Below are positions 53,379-62,651 of a stretch of DNA of 64,000 bases, piece by piece. A program made the position numbers and the translations under genes. This DNA comes from Maribacter spongiicola (GTDB taxonomy: Bacteria > Bacteroidota > Bacteroidia > Flavobacteriales > Flavobacteriaceae), in contig NZ_SOAY01000015.1 in the NCBI RefSeq assembly GCF_004364165.1, positions 92,361 to 156,360 of the forward strand, written 5' to 3'. Under the pieces are notes generated by a model. The model saw nothing but the letters and a program-made list of their open reading frames with translations, searched no databases and had not been told where the DNA came from. How positions within the stretch are numbered: the first letter of the stretch is position 1; each line of letters opens with the position of its first letter.

Positions 53379-53681
53379 ATGAAAGTAAATACGCAATCGG
53401 TAAATTTTAATGCAGATAGTAAGTTGATTAATTTTCTGCAAAACAGACTAGATAAGGTGGAAACCTTTTATTCTAAGGTGATTAGCTCTGATGTTTATAT
53501 GAAGGTAGAGAATACAAGTTCAAAAGAGAATAAAATAGTAGAGATCAAAATTACAATACCCAAAGATAAGTTTATTGTAAAAAAACAATGTAAATCATTT
53601 GAAGAGGCTGTGGACTCAGCTTGTAATTCACTGGAACGTAGGCTGATAAAACAAAAAGAGAAAATAAGATTACAAGCATGA
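53379..53681 (+). CDS. hpf: ribosome hibernation-promoting factor / ribosome-associated inhibitor
   Basis: A 100-residue protein of the HPF/RaiA family (short form) that binds the 30S decoding region and silences or dimerises ribosomes in stationary phase. The fold is recognisable from VNFNADSKLINFLQNRLDKVETFYSKV, VEIKITIPKDKFIVKKQCKSFEEAVDSACNSLERRLIKQKEK. It has no long C-terminal dimerisation domain. It precedes the tRNA/tuf cluster. Confidence 0.9.
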   Translation: MKVNTQSVNFNADSKLINFLQNRLDKVETFYSKVISSDVYMKVENTSSKENKIVEIKITIPKDKFIVKKQCKSFEEAVDSACNSLERRLIKQKEKIRLQA

Positions 53682-53703
53682 TAAAAATTTTTCAAAATTT
53701 ATT

Positions 53704-53733
53704 TTGAATAAACAAAAAACTAGTATACATTTG
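53704..53733 (+). promoter_or_regulatory. promoter of the tRNA-tuf operon
   Basis: TTG (53704-53706), exactly 19 bases, then TACATTTG (53726-53733). Transcription would start around 53740. Just after it, AGTCCG and CGGGCT followed by six T (53735-53761) form a weak terminator-like hairpin, which overlaps the predicted start and could instead be the end of the hpf transcript. Confidence 0.72.
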
Positions 53734-53785
53734 CAGTCCGTTAGAAATAGCGGGCTTTTTTATGACGATAAAAGTTGTAAAATAA

Positions 53786-53859
53786 GCCGATGTAGCTCAG
53801 CTGGCTAGAGCAGCTGATTTGTAATCAGCAGGTCGTGGGTTCGAGTCCCTCCATCGGCT
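53786..53859 (+). tRNA. tRNA-Thr (anticodon TGT)
   Basis: A 74-base cloverleaf with acceptor stem GCCGATG / CATCGGC, discriminator T, D-loop GCTCAGCTGGCTAGAGC, anticodon loop TTTGTAA (anticodon TGT) and T-arm GTGGGTTCGAGTCCCTC. CCA is not encoded. It is the first of four tRNAs upstream of tuf. Confidence 0.95.
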
Positions 53860-53886
53860 CTTAAGTTCTTTAAAATATTAGTTTGA

Positions 53887-53968
<82 letters not shown>

Positions 53969-54015
53969 CAAAACTTTTATCTAAAGAAAATTATTGAAAT
54001 ATTGTAATGTTATAA

Positions 54016-54088
54016 GCGGGAGTAGCTCAGTTGGTAGAGCGTCAGCCTTCCAAGCTGAATGTCGCCGGTTCGAACCCGGTCTCCCGCT
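54016..54088 (+). tRNA. tRNA-Gly (anticodon TCC)
   Basis: A 73-base cloverleaf with acceptor stem GCGGGAG / CTCCCGC, discriminator T, anticodon TCC in CTTCCAA, and T-arm GCCGGTTCGAACCCGGT. CCA is not encoded. Confidence 0.95.
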
Positions 54089-54103
54089 CTATAAATTTGA
54101 CAG

Positions 54104-54137
54104 TAATGTCATTCCTGCGAAGGCAGGAATCTGCCTT
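54104..54137. repeat. dispersed-type palindromic repeat between tRNA-Gly and tRNA-Thr
   Basis: GTCATTCCTGCGAAGGCAGG and the following AATCTGCC form two mutually exclusive hairpins: ATTCCTGC-GAAG-GCAGGAAT (54111-54130) and GGCAG-GAAT-CTGCC (54122-54135). The sequence resembles the CATTCC(T/C)GC-GAAG-GC(A/G)GGAAT repeats that I recall as dispersed copies in many bacterial genomes. Here it lies within a transcribed tRNA spacer. Confidence 0.65.
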
Positions 54138-54161
54138 AAAAGGGTGGGTTCGACACTTTAC

Positions 54162-54233
54162 GCCGGTGTAGCTCAGGGGTAGAGCGTTTCCTTGGTAAGG
54201 AAGAGGTCACGAGTTCAATTCTCGTCATTGGCT
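54162..54233 (+). tRNA. tRNA-Thr (anticodon GGT)
   Basis: A 72-base cloverleaf with acceptor stem GCCGGTG / CATTGGC containing two G-T pairs, discriminator T, anticodon GGT in CTTGGTAAG and T-arm ACGAGTTCAATTCTCGT. CCA is not encoded. Together with the TGT tRNA it covers most Thr codons. Confidence 0.93.
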
Positions 54234-54244
54234 CATTTAAGGTA

Positions 54245-54252
54245 TAAATTTG
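54245..54252 (+). promoter_or_regulatory. possible secondary -7 box before tuf
   Basis: TAAATTTG matches TANNTTTG, 36 bases before the tuf ATG, but the nearest TTG upstream is only 14 bases away. It could give tuf transcription independent of the tRNAs. Confidence 0.3.
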
Positions 54253-54288
54253 TACACTAATATAAACTAAGAATAAAATTCATTAAAC

Positions 54289-55476
54289 ATGGCAAAGGAA
54301 ACTTTCGATCGTTCCAAACCGCACTTAAATATAGGTACTATTGGACACGTGGATCACGGTAAAACTACATTAACTGCTGCTATTACAACTGTTTTGGCAA
54401 ATGCAGGTCTTTCTGAAATGAGAAGTTTCGATTCTATCGATAACGCTCCTGAAGAAAAAGAAAGAGGTATTACTATTAACACTTCACACGTAGAGTACTC
54501 TACAGCTAATCGTCATTACGCTCACGTTGACTGTCCTGGTCACGCGGATTACGTAAAGAACATGGTTACTGGTGCTGCTCAAATGGATGGTGCTATATTA
54601 GTTGTTGCTGCTACAGATGGTCCTATGCCACAAACCCGTGAGCATATCCTTTTAGGTCGTCAGGTTGGTATTCCTAGAATGGTTGTATTCATGAATAAAG
54701 TGGATATGGTTGATGATGAGGAGCTAATCGAGCTTGTTGAGATGGAAGTAAGAGAATTGCTTTCTTTCTATGAGTATGATGGTGATAATGGACCTGTAAT
54801 CGCTGGTTCTGCATTAGGTGCATTGAACGGTGAGCAAAAATGGGTTGATACAGTAATGGAATTGATGGAAGCTGTTGATAGCTGGATCGAATTACCTCCA
54901 AGAGATGTTGATAAGCCTTTCTTGATGCCTGTTGAAGACGTATTTACAATTACTGGTCGTGGTACTGTTGCAACTGGTCGTATAGAAACTGGTATTGCTA
55001 ACACTGGTGATCCTGTTGAGATTATTGGTATGGGTGCTGTAAAATTAACTTCTACTGTTACTGGAGTTGAGATGTTCCGTAAGATTTTAGATAGAGGTGA
55101 AGCTGGAGATAACGTAGGTATCTTGTTAAGAGGTATAGAAAAATCTCAAATTAGCCGTGGAATGGTAATCTGTAAGCCAGGTTCTGTTAAGCCACATGCT
55201 AAATTTGAAGCTGAGGTTTACGTATTGAAAAAAGAAGAAGGTGGTCGTCACACACCATTTCATAATAACTATCGTCCACAGTTCTATGTAAGAACAACTG
55301 ACGTAACAGGTAACATTGCACTTCCTGCAGGAGTTGAAATGGTTATGCCTGGTGATAACCTTACAATTACGGTAGAGCTTATTCAGCCTATTGCTTTGAG
55401 TATCGGTCTACGTTTCGCTATCCGTGAAGGTGGTAGAACAGTAGGTGCTGGTCAGGTAACTAAGATTATAGATTAA
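54289..55476 (+). CDS. tuf: elongation factor Tu
   Basis: A 395-residue GTPase that delivers aminoacyl-tRNA to the ribosome. G-motifs are GHVDHGKT at 19-26, DCPGH near 81 and NKVD near 136. Switch region, domain 2 ([12 protein letters not shown]) and domain 3 ([21 protein letters not shown]) are all present. It lies in the conserved cluster between tRNAs, so it is probably co-transcribed with them. Confidence 0.98.
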   Translation: MAKETFDRSKPHLNIGTIGHVDHGKTTLTAAITTVLANAGLSEMRSFDSIDNAPEEKERGITINTSHVEYSTANRHYAHVDCPGHADYVKNMVTGAAQMDGAILVVAATDGPMPQTREHILLGRQVGIPRMVVFMNKVDMVDDEELIELVEMEVRELLSFYEYDGDNGPVIAGSALGALNGEQKWVDTVMELMEAVDSWIELPPRDVDKPFLMPVEDVFTITGRGTVATGRIETGIANTGDPVEIIGMGAVKLTSTVTGVEMFRKILDRGEAGDNVGILLRGIEKSQISRGMVICKPGSVKPHAKFEAEVYVLKKEEGGRHTPFHNNYRPQFYVRTTDVTGNIALPAGVEMVMPGDNLTITVELIQPIALSIGLRFAIREGGRTVGAGQVTKIID

Positions 55477-55503
55477 TTTTAGTCTAAATAGAGTATTGTG
55501 TAT

Positions 55504-55534
55504 AAGGGTGTCCTGCTCAAGCGGGACACCTTTA
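55504..55534 (+). terminator. hairpin after tuf (terminator or partial terminator)
   Basis: Stem GGTGTCCTGC / GCGGGACACC (one G-T pair) with a TCAA loop, followed by only a short TTTACA. The weak T run suggests partial read-through into tRNA-Trp and secE-nusG. Confidence 0.7.
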
Positions 55535-55574
55535 CATGCAAATAATAGAATAGGTGATTAGTTTCATCGTTCAT

Positions 55575-55647
55575 ACGGGTGTAGCTCAGTTGGTAGAGCA
55601 CTGGTCTCCAAAACCAGGTGTCGGGAGTTCGAGTCTCTCCTCCCGTG
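55575..55647 (+). tRNA. tRNA-Trp (anticodon CCA)
   Basis: A 73-base cloverleaf with anticodon CCA in CTCCAAA, T-arm GGGAGTTCGAGTCTCTC and discriminator G, as required for Trp. The acceptor stem ACGGGTG / CTCCCGT has one T-T mismatch at 6:67. The location between tuf and secE is typical for Bacteroidota. Confidence 0.93.
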
Positions 55648-55704
55648 CAGCAATAAAGTTTGGGTGAGATATCCTATTTGTTGAAATTGTAAAACAGAAT
55701 TTAA

Positions 55705-55893
55705 ATGTTCACATATATAAAAGAATCCGTTGAAGAGTTAAGGAATAGTGTTACTCTTCCATCACGTGCAGAATCATCAAACTTGATGGTTATTGTAGCT
55801 GTGTTTTCTATCCTTTTTGCTTTAGCTACTTGGGGTGTAGATACGGTCTTTAGTAAAGTGATTAAATCTTATTTCAACTACGTTTTAAACTAA
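55705..55893 (+). CDS. secE: preprotein translocase subunit SecE
   Basis: A 62-residue single-span membrane protein. A short amphipathic N-terminal helix (YIKESVEELRNSVTLPSRAES) is followed by one transmembrane helix (about 28-46, VIVAVFSILFALATWGVDTVF). It clamps SecY in the protein-export channel. It lies eight bases before nusG in the conserved secE-nusG-rplK order. Confidence 0.95.
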   Translation: MFTYIKESVEELRNSVTLPSRAESSNLMVIVAVFSILFALATWGVDTVFSKVIKSYFNYVLN

Positions 55894-55901
55894 ATAGGAC
55901 T

Positions 55902-56453
55902 ATGTCAGAAGTATTGGAAAAAAAATGGTACGTTGTAAGAGCTGTTAGTGGTCAAGAGAATAAAATCAAAGGATACATTGAGAGTGAAGTAGAGCGTCAT
56001 GGTTTCTCTGACTATTTAGAAGATGTTCTTGTTCCTACCGAGAAAGTTGTGCAGATCAGAAATGGAAAGAAGATAAATAAAGAAAGAGTTTATTTTCCTG
56101 GATATATTATGGTAAAAGCCAATTTAGGTGGTGAAATGGTTCATATAATCAGATCTATAACAAATGTTATAGGGTTTTTAGGGGAGACTAAAGGAGGTGA
56201 TCCTGTTCCGTTAAGAAGAAATGAAGTAAACAGAATGCTTGGTAAGGTAGATGAGCTAGCTGTGAATACAGATAGTGTAGCTATTCCATTTGTGTTCGGT
56301 GAAACAGTAAAAGTAATTGACGGTCCTTTTAATGGCTTCAATGGTACTGTTGAGAAGATAAATGAAGAGAAACGTAAGCTTGAGGTTATGGTGAAAATTT
56401 TCGGTAGAAAAACACCATTAGAGCTTAGCTATATGCAAGTAGAGAAAGTATAA
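55902..56453 (+). CDS. nusG: transcription termination/antitermination protein NusG
   Basis: A 183-residue factor that binds RNA polymerase and couples it to ribosome or Rho. The NGN domain is at 8-115 (KKWYVVRAVSGQENKIKGYIESEV, VYFPGYIMVKANL) and a KOW domain is at the end (VIDGPFNGFNGTVEKINEEKRKLEVMVKIFGRKTPLEL). The length is normal. Confidence 0.96.
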   Translation: MSEVLEKKWYVVRAVSGQENKIKGYIESEVERHGFSDYLEDVLVPTEKVVQIRNGKKINKERVYFPGYIMVKANLGGEMVHIIRSITNVIGFLGETKGGDPVPLRRNEVNRMLGKVDELAVNTDSVAIPFVFGETVKVIDGPFNGFNGTVEKINEEKRKLEVMVKIFGRKTPLELSYMQVEKV

Positions 56454-56531
56454 GTATTAATATAAGTGTTACATACATATAATTAAAGTAGTGTTGCTTC
56501 CGAAAACACACTTTTAATTTAATTTTAAACA

Positions 56532-56969
56532 ATGGCAAAAGAAATAGGTAAAGTAGTTAAACTACAAGTTAAGGGAGGTGCAGCGAATCCATCGCCACCG
56601 GTTGGACCTGCCTTAGGAGCTGCTGGTGTTAACATTATGGAATTCTGTAAGCAGTTTAACGCTCGTACGCAGGATAAACCAGGTAAAGTATTACCAGTTG
56701 TTATCACAGTTTACAAAGACAAGTCTTTCGACTTCGTTGTAAAAACTCCACCGGCGGCAATTCAGTTATTGGAAGCGGCTAAGATTAAAAAAGGATCTGG
56801 CGAACCTAACAGAGTAAAATTAGGTAGTGTTACCTGGGACCAAATCAAGGCAATAGCCGAAGATAAAATGGTTGACCTTAACGCATTTACAGTAGAATCT
56901 GCTATGAGTATGATAGCGGGTACTGCACGTTCTATGGGTATGAAGGTAGCAGGAAAGAAACCTTTTTAA
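56532..56969 (+). CDS. rplK: 50S ribosomal protein uL11
   Basis: A 145-residue protein of the GTPase-associated region. The proline-rich N-terminal linker ([29 protein letters not shown]) and the C-terminal rRNA-binding domain ([15 protein letters not shown]) are typical. The 78-base leader contains a weak hairpin around 56490-56516 but no convincing regulatory element. Confidence 0.97.
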   Translation: MAKEIGKVVKLQVKGGAANPSPPVGPALGAAGVNIMEFCKQFNARTQDKPGKVLPVVITVYKDKSFDFVVKTPPAAIQLLEAAKIKKGSGEPNRVKLGSVTWDQIKAIAEDKMVDLNAFTVESAMSMIAGTARSMGMKVAGKKPF

Positions 56970-56987
56970 AATCTTAAAAGTAATTAA

Positions 56988-57677
56988 ATGGCAAAGTTAA
57001 CTAAGAAGCAAAAAGAAGCGCATTCTAAAATAGAGAAAGATAAATTATACTCTGTTTCTGAAGCTTCGGCTTTAATAAAAGAGATAACCAATACAAAATT
57101 TGACGCATCTGTAGATTTAGCAGTTCGTTTGGGTGTAGATCCAAGAAAAGCTAATCAAATGGTACGTGGTGTAGTTACGCTACCTCATGGTACTGGTAAA
57201 GATGTTAAGGTTTTGGCTTTGGTAACACCAGACAAAGAAGCAGAGGCTCAAGAAGCAGGTGCTGATTATGTTGGGTTAGATGAGTATTTGGAAAAAATTA
57301 AAAACGGTTGGACAGATGTTGATGTAATTATCACAATGCCAAGTGTAATGGGTAAACTAGGTCCCTTAGGTCGTGTTTTAGGACCAAGAGGTTTAATGCC
57401 TAATCCAAAAACAGGAACTGTAACTATGGATGTGGCTAAGGCTGTAACTGAAGTTAAGGCAGGTAAGATAGATTTTAAAGTTGATAAAACAGGTATCGTA
57501 CATGCTGCGATAGGCAAGGCTTCTTTTTCTGCTGATAAAATAGCGGATAATGCTAAGGAGTTGTTAGATACTTTGAATAAATTGAAGCCAACCGCGGCAA
57601 AAGGTGTTTACATGAAAACTATTTTCATGTCTAGTACAATGAGCCCTAGTTTGCAATTAGATCCAAAGTCAGTTTAA
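56988..57677 (+). CDS. rplA: 50S ribosomal protein uL1
   Basis: A 229-residue protein of the L1 stalk. Motifs include [55 protein letters not shown] and [19 protein letters not shown]. It follows rplK by 18 bases, so the two form the classical L11 operon. L1 usually represses this operon in other bacteria. Confidence 0.97.
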   Translation: MAKLTKKQKEAHSKIEKDKLYSVSEASALIKEITNTKFDASVDLAVRLGVDPRKANQMVRGVVTLPHGTGKDVKVLALVTPDKEAEAQEAGADYVGLDEYLEKIKNGWTDVDVIITMPSVMGKLGPLGRVLGPRGLMPNPKTGTVTMDVAKAVTEVKAGKIDFKVDKTGIVHAAIGKASFSADKIADNAKELLDTLNKLKPTAAKGVYMKTIFMSSTMSPSLQLDPKSV

Positions 57678-57702
57678 CGGCTGGTAGTTAAAAATTAAAA
57701 GT

Positions 57703-58218
57703 ATGACAAGAGAAGAAAAAGCAAACGTTATAAAAGATTTGACTACGCAGTTGGCAGATAGCACCACAATTTATGTGGCTGATATTTCAGGTTTAGATGC
57801 AGGTACAACTTCTGATTTAAGAAGAGCTTGCTTTAAAGCTAACATTAGACTAGCTGTAGTTAAGAATACTTTGCTTGCAAAAGCAATGGAGGCTTCAGAC
57901 AAAGAATTTGGTGAATTACCAGAAACATTAAAAGGGAATACTTCTCTTATGTTTTCTGATGTTGCCAATGCCCCTGCAAAACTAATAAAGAATTTTAGAA
58001 AGAAATCTAAAAAGCCTTTATTGAAAGGAGCTTTTGTAGAAGAAGCAATTTACATAGGTGATGAAAACTTGGATGCTTTAGTTAGCATTAAGTCTAAAGA
58101 AGAAATGATTGGCGAAATTATTGGATTGTTACAATCTCCAGCCAAAAATGTTATTTCAGGACTTAAATCTGGTGGTGGTAAACTTGCTGGAATCCTTAAA
58201 ACATTATCTGAAAGATAA
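57703..58218 (+). CDS. rplJ: 50S ribosomal protein uL10
   Basis: A 171-residue base of the L7/L12 stalk. Diagnostic segments are MTREEKANVIKDLTTQLADSTTIYVADISGLDAGTTSDLRRACFKANIRLAVVKNTL and the C-terminal helix that binds L7/L12 dimers. It lies only 25 bases after rplA, too short for the long L10 leader seen in some phyla. Confidence 0.96.
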   Translation: MTREEKANVIKDLTTQLADSTTIYVADISGLDAGTTSDLRRACFKANIRLAVVKNTLLAKAMEASDKEFGELPETLKGNTSLMFSDVANAPAKLIKNFRKKSKKPLLKGAFVEEAIYIGDENLDALVSIKSKEEMIGEIIGLLQSPAKNVISGLKSGGGKLAGILKTLSER

Positions 58219-58269
58219 GAACGCACAATTAACTAAGTATATTTTAAAAATTTTATTAAACGATAGAAA

Positions 58270-58647
58270 ATGGCAGATTTAAAAGATTTCGCAGAGCAAT
58301 TGGTTAACCTTACGGTAAAAGAAGTAAACGAGTTAGCTACTATATTAAAAGATGAATACGGTATCGAGCCTGCAGCAGCAGCAGTAGCAGTAGCAGCAGC
58401 TGGTGGTGGAGATGCTGGTGAAGCAGCAGAAGAGAAAACTGAATTCGATGTAATATTAAAAGCAGCAGGTGCTTCTAAATTAGCAGTTGTTAAATTGGTT
58501 AAAGAATTAACTGGTTTAGGTTTGAAAGATGCGAAAGATATCGTTGATAGCGCACCAAAAGCAATTAAAGAAGGTGTTTCTAAGGACGAAGCTGAAGGTA
58601 TCAAAAAATCATTGGAAGAAGCTGGAGCAGAAGTTGAGCTTAAATAA
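58270..58647 (+). CDS. rplL: 50S ribosomal protein bL12
   Basis: A 125-residue acidic stalk protein with an N-terminal dimerisation domain, an Ala/Gly hinge ([20 protein letters not shown]) and the factor-binding C-terminal domain ([36 protein letters not shown]). It is followed by a hairpin before rpoB. Confidence 0.97.
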   Translation: MADLKDFAEQLVNLTVKEVNELATILKDEYGIEPAAAAVAVAAAGGGDAGEAAEEKTEFDVILKAAGASKLAVVKLVKELTGLGLKDAKDIVDSAPKAIKEGVSKDEAEGIKKSLEEAGAEVELK

Positions 58648-58669
58648 TAGCAACAACCATATTATTTTT

Positions 58670-58713
58670 GGTTTAGGTCTTCTCGCTTTTTGCGGTTAGA
58701 CCTAAGCCTTTTT
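58670..58713 (+). terminator. rplL-rpoB attenuator hairpin
   Basis: GGTTTAGGTCT pairs with AGACCTAAGCC over 11 bases (one G-T pair), with an inner CGC-TTTTT-GCG, followed by TTTTTA. It lies 23 bases after rplL. A partial terminator at this point, lowering rpoB/rpoC output relative to ribosomal proteins, is known in other bacteria. Confidence 0.75.
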
Positions 58714-58779
58714 ATAGAATTAGGTATATTAAGAGGTATACTACTCATTTAGTACTCACGATCAAAACACTGTCCGTAG

Positions 58780-61700
58780 ATGTTCACAAATAATACTGAA
58801 AGAATAAGCTTCGCTTCCGCAAGAAACACACCGGATTACCCGGATTTCTTGGATATTCAGATTAAATCTTTCCAAGACTTTTTTCAACTAGAGACTAAGT
58901 CAGATGAAAGAGGTAACGAAGGTCTTTATAACACCTTCATGGAAAACTTTCCGATCACTGATACAAGAAATCAGTTTGTATTGGAATTTTTAGATTATTT
59001 CATAGATCCACCAAGATATTCTATTCAAGAATGTATCGAACGTGGTCTTACTTACAGCGTTCCTTTAAAAGCACGTTTAAAGTTATATTGTACTGATCCT
59101 GAACATGAGGATTTTGAGACAATCGTACAAGATGTGTATTTAGGTACGATTCCTTACATGACTCCAAGTGGTACTTTTGTTATCAATGGAGCAGAAAGAG
59201 TTGTTGTTTCTCAGTTACACCGTTCTCCTGGTGTGTTCTTTGGACAGTCATTCCATGCAAATGGAACAAAATTATATTCTGCAAGGGTAATTCCTTTTAA
59301 AGGTTCTTGGATAGAATTTGCTACCGATATTAATGGCGTTATGTATGCTTATATCGATAGAAAGAAAAAATTACCGGTGACAACATTGTTCAGGGCTATT
59401 GGTTTTGAGCGTGATAAAGATATATTAGAAATTTTTGACCTTTCGGAAGAAGTGAAAGTTTCTAATGCCGGACTTAAAAAAGTGCTTGGTCGCAAACTAG
59501 CGGCTAGAGTTTTGAACACTTGGCATGAAGATTTTGTTGATGAGGATACTGGTGAGGTAGTTTCTATTGAGCGTAATGAAATTGTTCTTGATCGAGATAC
59601 AATTCTGGAAAAAGAGCACATTACCGAAATAATAGATGCTGATGTAAAGACTATTCTTTTACATAAAGAAAATAATGCGCAATCTGATTATGCCATTATT
59701 CATAATACACTTCAAAAAGATCCAACGAATTCTGAAAAAGAAGCCGTTGAGCATATTTACCGTCAATTACGTAATGCTGAGCCGCCAGATGAGGAGACAG
59801 CACGTGGTATTATTGATAAATTATTCTTTTCTGATCAACGTTACAACTTAGGTGAAGTTGGTCGTTACAGAATGAACAAGAAATTACAGTTGGATATTGG
59901 AATGGACAAACAAGTTTTGACCAAGGAAGATATCATAACTATTATAAAATATTTAATAGAGTTAATCAATTCTAAAGCAGAGATTGATGATATTGATCAC
60001 CTTTCTAACCGTCGTGTACGTACTGTTGGTGAGCAATTATCTCAACAGTTTGGTGTAGGTTTAGCTCGTATGGCTAGAACTATTCGTGAACGTATGAACG
60101 TTCGTGATAATGAAGTATTTACACCTATCGATTTAATTAATGCAAAGACATTGTCTTCTGTAATTAATTCTTTCTTTGGTACGAATCAGTTATCTCAATT
60201 TATGGACCAAACGAATCCATTAGCAGAGATTACTCACAAGAGAAGACTTTCGGCATTAGGTCCAGGTGGTTTATCTAGAGAACGTGCAGGTTTCGAAGTA
60301 CGTGATGTTCACTATACGCACTATGGTCGTTTATGTCCTATTGAAACTCCTGAAGGTCCGAACATTGGTTTGATATCTTCATTGTCTGTGTTTGCTAAAG
60401 TAAACCCAATGGGCTTCTTAGAAACACCATATAGAAAAGTAACAAATTCTGTTGTTGATTATAAGAACTTTACTTATTTAAGTGCAGAAGAAGAAGAAGG
60501 AATGAAAATTGCACAAGCAAACATTCCAATGAAAGAAGATGGTACTATTGATGCTGAAAAGGTTATTGCAAGAGAAGAAGGTGATTTTCCTGTTGTAGAT
60601 CCGTCAGAAATTCAATATACCGATGTTGCACCTAATCAAATAGCTTCTATATCTGCATCTTTAATTCCATTTTTGGAACATGATGATGCGAACAGGGCTT
60701 TGATGGGATCTAACATGATGCGTCAAGCTGTTCCTCTATTGAAGCCACAATCACCGATTGTTGGTACAGGTTTAGAGCGTCAAGTAGCATCAGATTCAAG
60801 AGTATTGATCAATGCAGAAGGTGATGGGGTTATTGAGTATGTAGATGCTCAAAAAGTAACTATCAAGTATGATAGAAGCGATGAAGAAAGATTAATCAGT
60901 TTTGAAGAAGATAGTAAGACCTATTTCCTTGTTAAGTTTAGAAAAACAAACCAAGGAACCAATATTAACCTAAAGCCAATTGTTCAAAAAGGTGATAGAG
61001 TTAAAAAGGGTCAAGTACTTTGTGAAGGTTATGCAACTGAAAAAGGAGAATTAGCATTAGGTAGAAACCTTGTTGTGGCTTTTATGCCATGGAAAGGATA
61101 CAACTTTGAGGATGCAATCGTAATTTCTGAAAAAGTTGTTCGTGAAGATATCTTTACGTCTATACATGTTGATGAGTATTCTCTAGAAGTAAGAGATACC
61201 AAATTAGGAGCTGAAGAGCTTACACATGATATCCCTAACGTTTCTGAAGAGGCAACAAAAGACCTTGATGAAAATGGTATGATTAGAATTGGTGCCGAGG
61301 TAAAACCTGGCGATATTTTAATAGGTAAGATTACTCCGAAAGGGGAATCTGATCCAACACCTGAAGAAAAATTATTACGTGCTATATTTGGTGACAAAGC
61401 TGGCGATGTAAAAGATGCTTCATTAAAAGCTTCACCTTCATTAAGAGGTGTAGTAATAGATAAGAAGTTATTCTCTAGGTCTGTAAAAGATAAGAGAAAA
61501 CGTTCAGAAGACAAAGAAGAACTTTCTAAGCTTGAATTGGAATACGAAGTAAAATTCCAAGAATTGAAAGATGTTCTTGTTGAAAAATTATTTACCATTG
61601 TAAATGGTAAAACTTCTCAGGGTGTTCTTAATGATTTAGGAGAAGAAGTATTACCTAAGGGTAAGAAGTATACAATGAAAATGTTAAATTCTGTAGATGA

Positions 61701-62589
61701 TTTCGCTCACTTAGTTGGTGGAAGCTGGACTACAGATACTGATACAAACACATTAGTTGCTGATTTACTTCATAACTATAAAATTAAACTTAACGATTTA
61801 CAAGGTAACTTAAGAAGAGATAAGTTTACAATATCTGTTGGTGATGAATTACCAGCTGGTATTATGAAATTAGCCAAAGTATATATAGCTAAAAAGCGTA
61901 AGCTAAAAGTTGGTGATAAAATGGCAGGTAGACATGGTAACAAAGGTATTGTATCTAGAATAGTACGTCATGAAGATATGCCGTTCTTGGAAGATGGAAC
62001 CCCTGTAGATATCGTTCTTAACCCGTTAGGTGTACCATCTCGTATGAACATTGGTCAAATCTATGAAACAGTACTAGGTTGGGCAGGTCTTAAGCTTGGT
62101 AGAAAGTATGCAACGCCAATTTTTGATGGTGCAACTTTAAATGAAATTAATGAGTATACCGATGAAGCAGGTATTCCAAGATTTGGACATACATATTTAT
62201 TCGATGGTGGAACTGGACAACGTTTTGATCAACCAGCAACAGTTGGTGTGATTTACATGTTGAAACTTGGACACATGGTAGATGATAAGATGCATGCTCG
62301 TTCTATAGGACCATATTCATTAATAACACAACAACCTCTGGGTGGTAAAGCTCAATTTGGTGGTCAGCGTTTTGGTGAAATGGAAGTTTGGGCACTTGAA
62401 GCTTACGGTGCATCGGCAACCTTACGTGAGATTTTAACGGTAAAGTCTGATGATGTTATCGGAAGAGCTAAAACTTATGAATCAATTGTTAAAGGTGAAA
62501 CAATGCCCGAGCCTGGTTTACCAGAATCTTTCAACGTTTTAATGCACGAACTTAAGGGATTAGGTTTGGATATTAGACTTGAGGAATAG
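58780..62589 (+). CDS. rpoB: DNA-directed RNA polymerase subunit beta
   Basis: A 1269-residue polymerase subunit. The rifampicin region ([68 protein letters not shown]) is intact, with the wild-type S and H residues. The C-terminal [16 protein letters not shown] and [28 protein letters not shown] are conserved. The N terminus fits Bacteroidota RpoB. It is followed by rpoC after 62 bases. Confidence 0.98.
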   Translation: MFTNNTERISFASARNTPDYPDFLDIQIKSFQDFFQLETKSDERGNEGLYNTFMENFPITDTRNQFVLEFLDYFIDPPRYSIQECIERGLTYSVPLKARLKLYCTDPEHEDFETIVQDVYLGTIPYMTPSGTFVINGAERVVVSQLHRSPGVFFGQSFHANGTKLYSARVIPFKGSWIEFATDINGVMYAYIDRKKKLPVTTLFRAIGFERDKDILEIFDLSEEVKVSNAGLKKVLGRKLAARVLNTWHEDFVDEDTGEVVSIERNEIVLDRDTILEKEHITEIIDADVKTILLHKENNAQSDYAIIHNTLQKDPTNSEKEAVEHIYRQLRNAEPPDEETARGIIDKLFFSDQRYNLGEVGRYRMNKKLQLDIGMDKQVLTKEDIITIIKYLIELINSKAEIDDIDHLSNRRVRTVGEQLSQQFGVGLARMARTIRERMNVRDNEVFTPIDLINAKTLSSVINSFFGTNQLSQFMDQTNPLAEITHKRRLSALGPGGLSRERAGFEVRDVHYTHYGRLCPIETPEGPNIGLISSLSVFAKVNPMGFLETPYRKVTNSVVDYKNFTYLSAEEEEGMKIAQANIPMKEDGTIDAEKVIAREEGDFPVVDPSEIQYTDVAPNQIASISASLIPFLEHDDANRALMGSNMMRQAVPLLKPQSPIVGTGLERQVASDSRVLINAEGDGVIEYVDAQKVTIKYDRSDEERLISFEEDSKTYFLVKFRKTNQGTNINLKPIVQKGDRVKKGQVLCEGYATEKGELALGRNLVVAFMPWKGYNFEDAIVISEKVVREDIFTSIHVDEYSLEVRDTKLGAEELTHDIPNVSEEATKDLDENGMIRIGAEVKPGDILIGKITPKGESDPTPEEKLLRAIFGDKAGDVKDASLKASPSLRGVVIDKKLFSRSVKDKRKRSEDKEELSKLELEYEVKFQELKDVLVEKLFTIVNGKTSQGVLNDLGEEVLPKGKKYTMKMLNSVDDFAHLVGGSWTTDTDTNTLVADLLHNYKIKLNDLQGNLRRDKFTISVGDELPAGIMKLAKVYIAKKRKLKVGDKMAGRHGNKGIVSRIVRHEDMPFLEDGTPVDIVLNPLGVPSRMNIGQIYETVLGWAGLKLGRKYATPIFDGATLNEINEYTDEAGIPRFGHTYLFDGGTGQRFDQPATVGVIYMLKLGHMVDDKMHARSIGPYSLITQQPLGGKAQFGGQRFGEMEVWALEAYGASATLREILTVKSDDVIGRAKTYESIVKGETMPEPGLPESFNVLMHELKGLGLDIRLEE

Positions 62590-62651
62590 TTCAATATTTT
62601 TTATTGAAGACTATTAAGTAAAACAAATTAAAACATTATCAGCACGCTATT

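Noticed and set aside
53994-54182. Open frame of 62 codons in the tRNA region
   Set aside because: It is translated from tRNA-Gly and the adjacent repeat; the cloverleafs explain the sequence completely.
55575-55647. tRNA-Trp as a pseudogene because of the T-T mismatch in its acceptor stem
   Set aside because: All arms, the CCA anticodon and the G discriminator are otherwise perfect and the gene is in its conserved place. One acceptor mismatch is tolerable.
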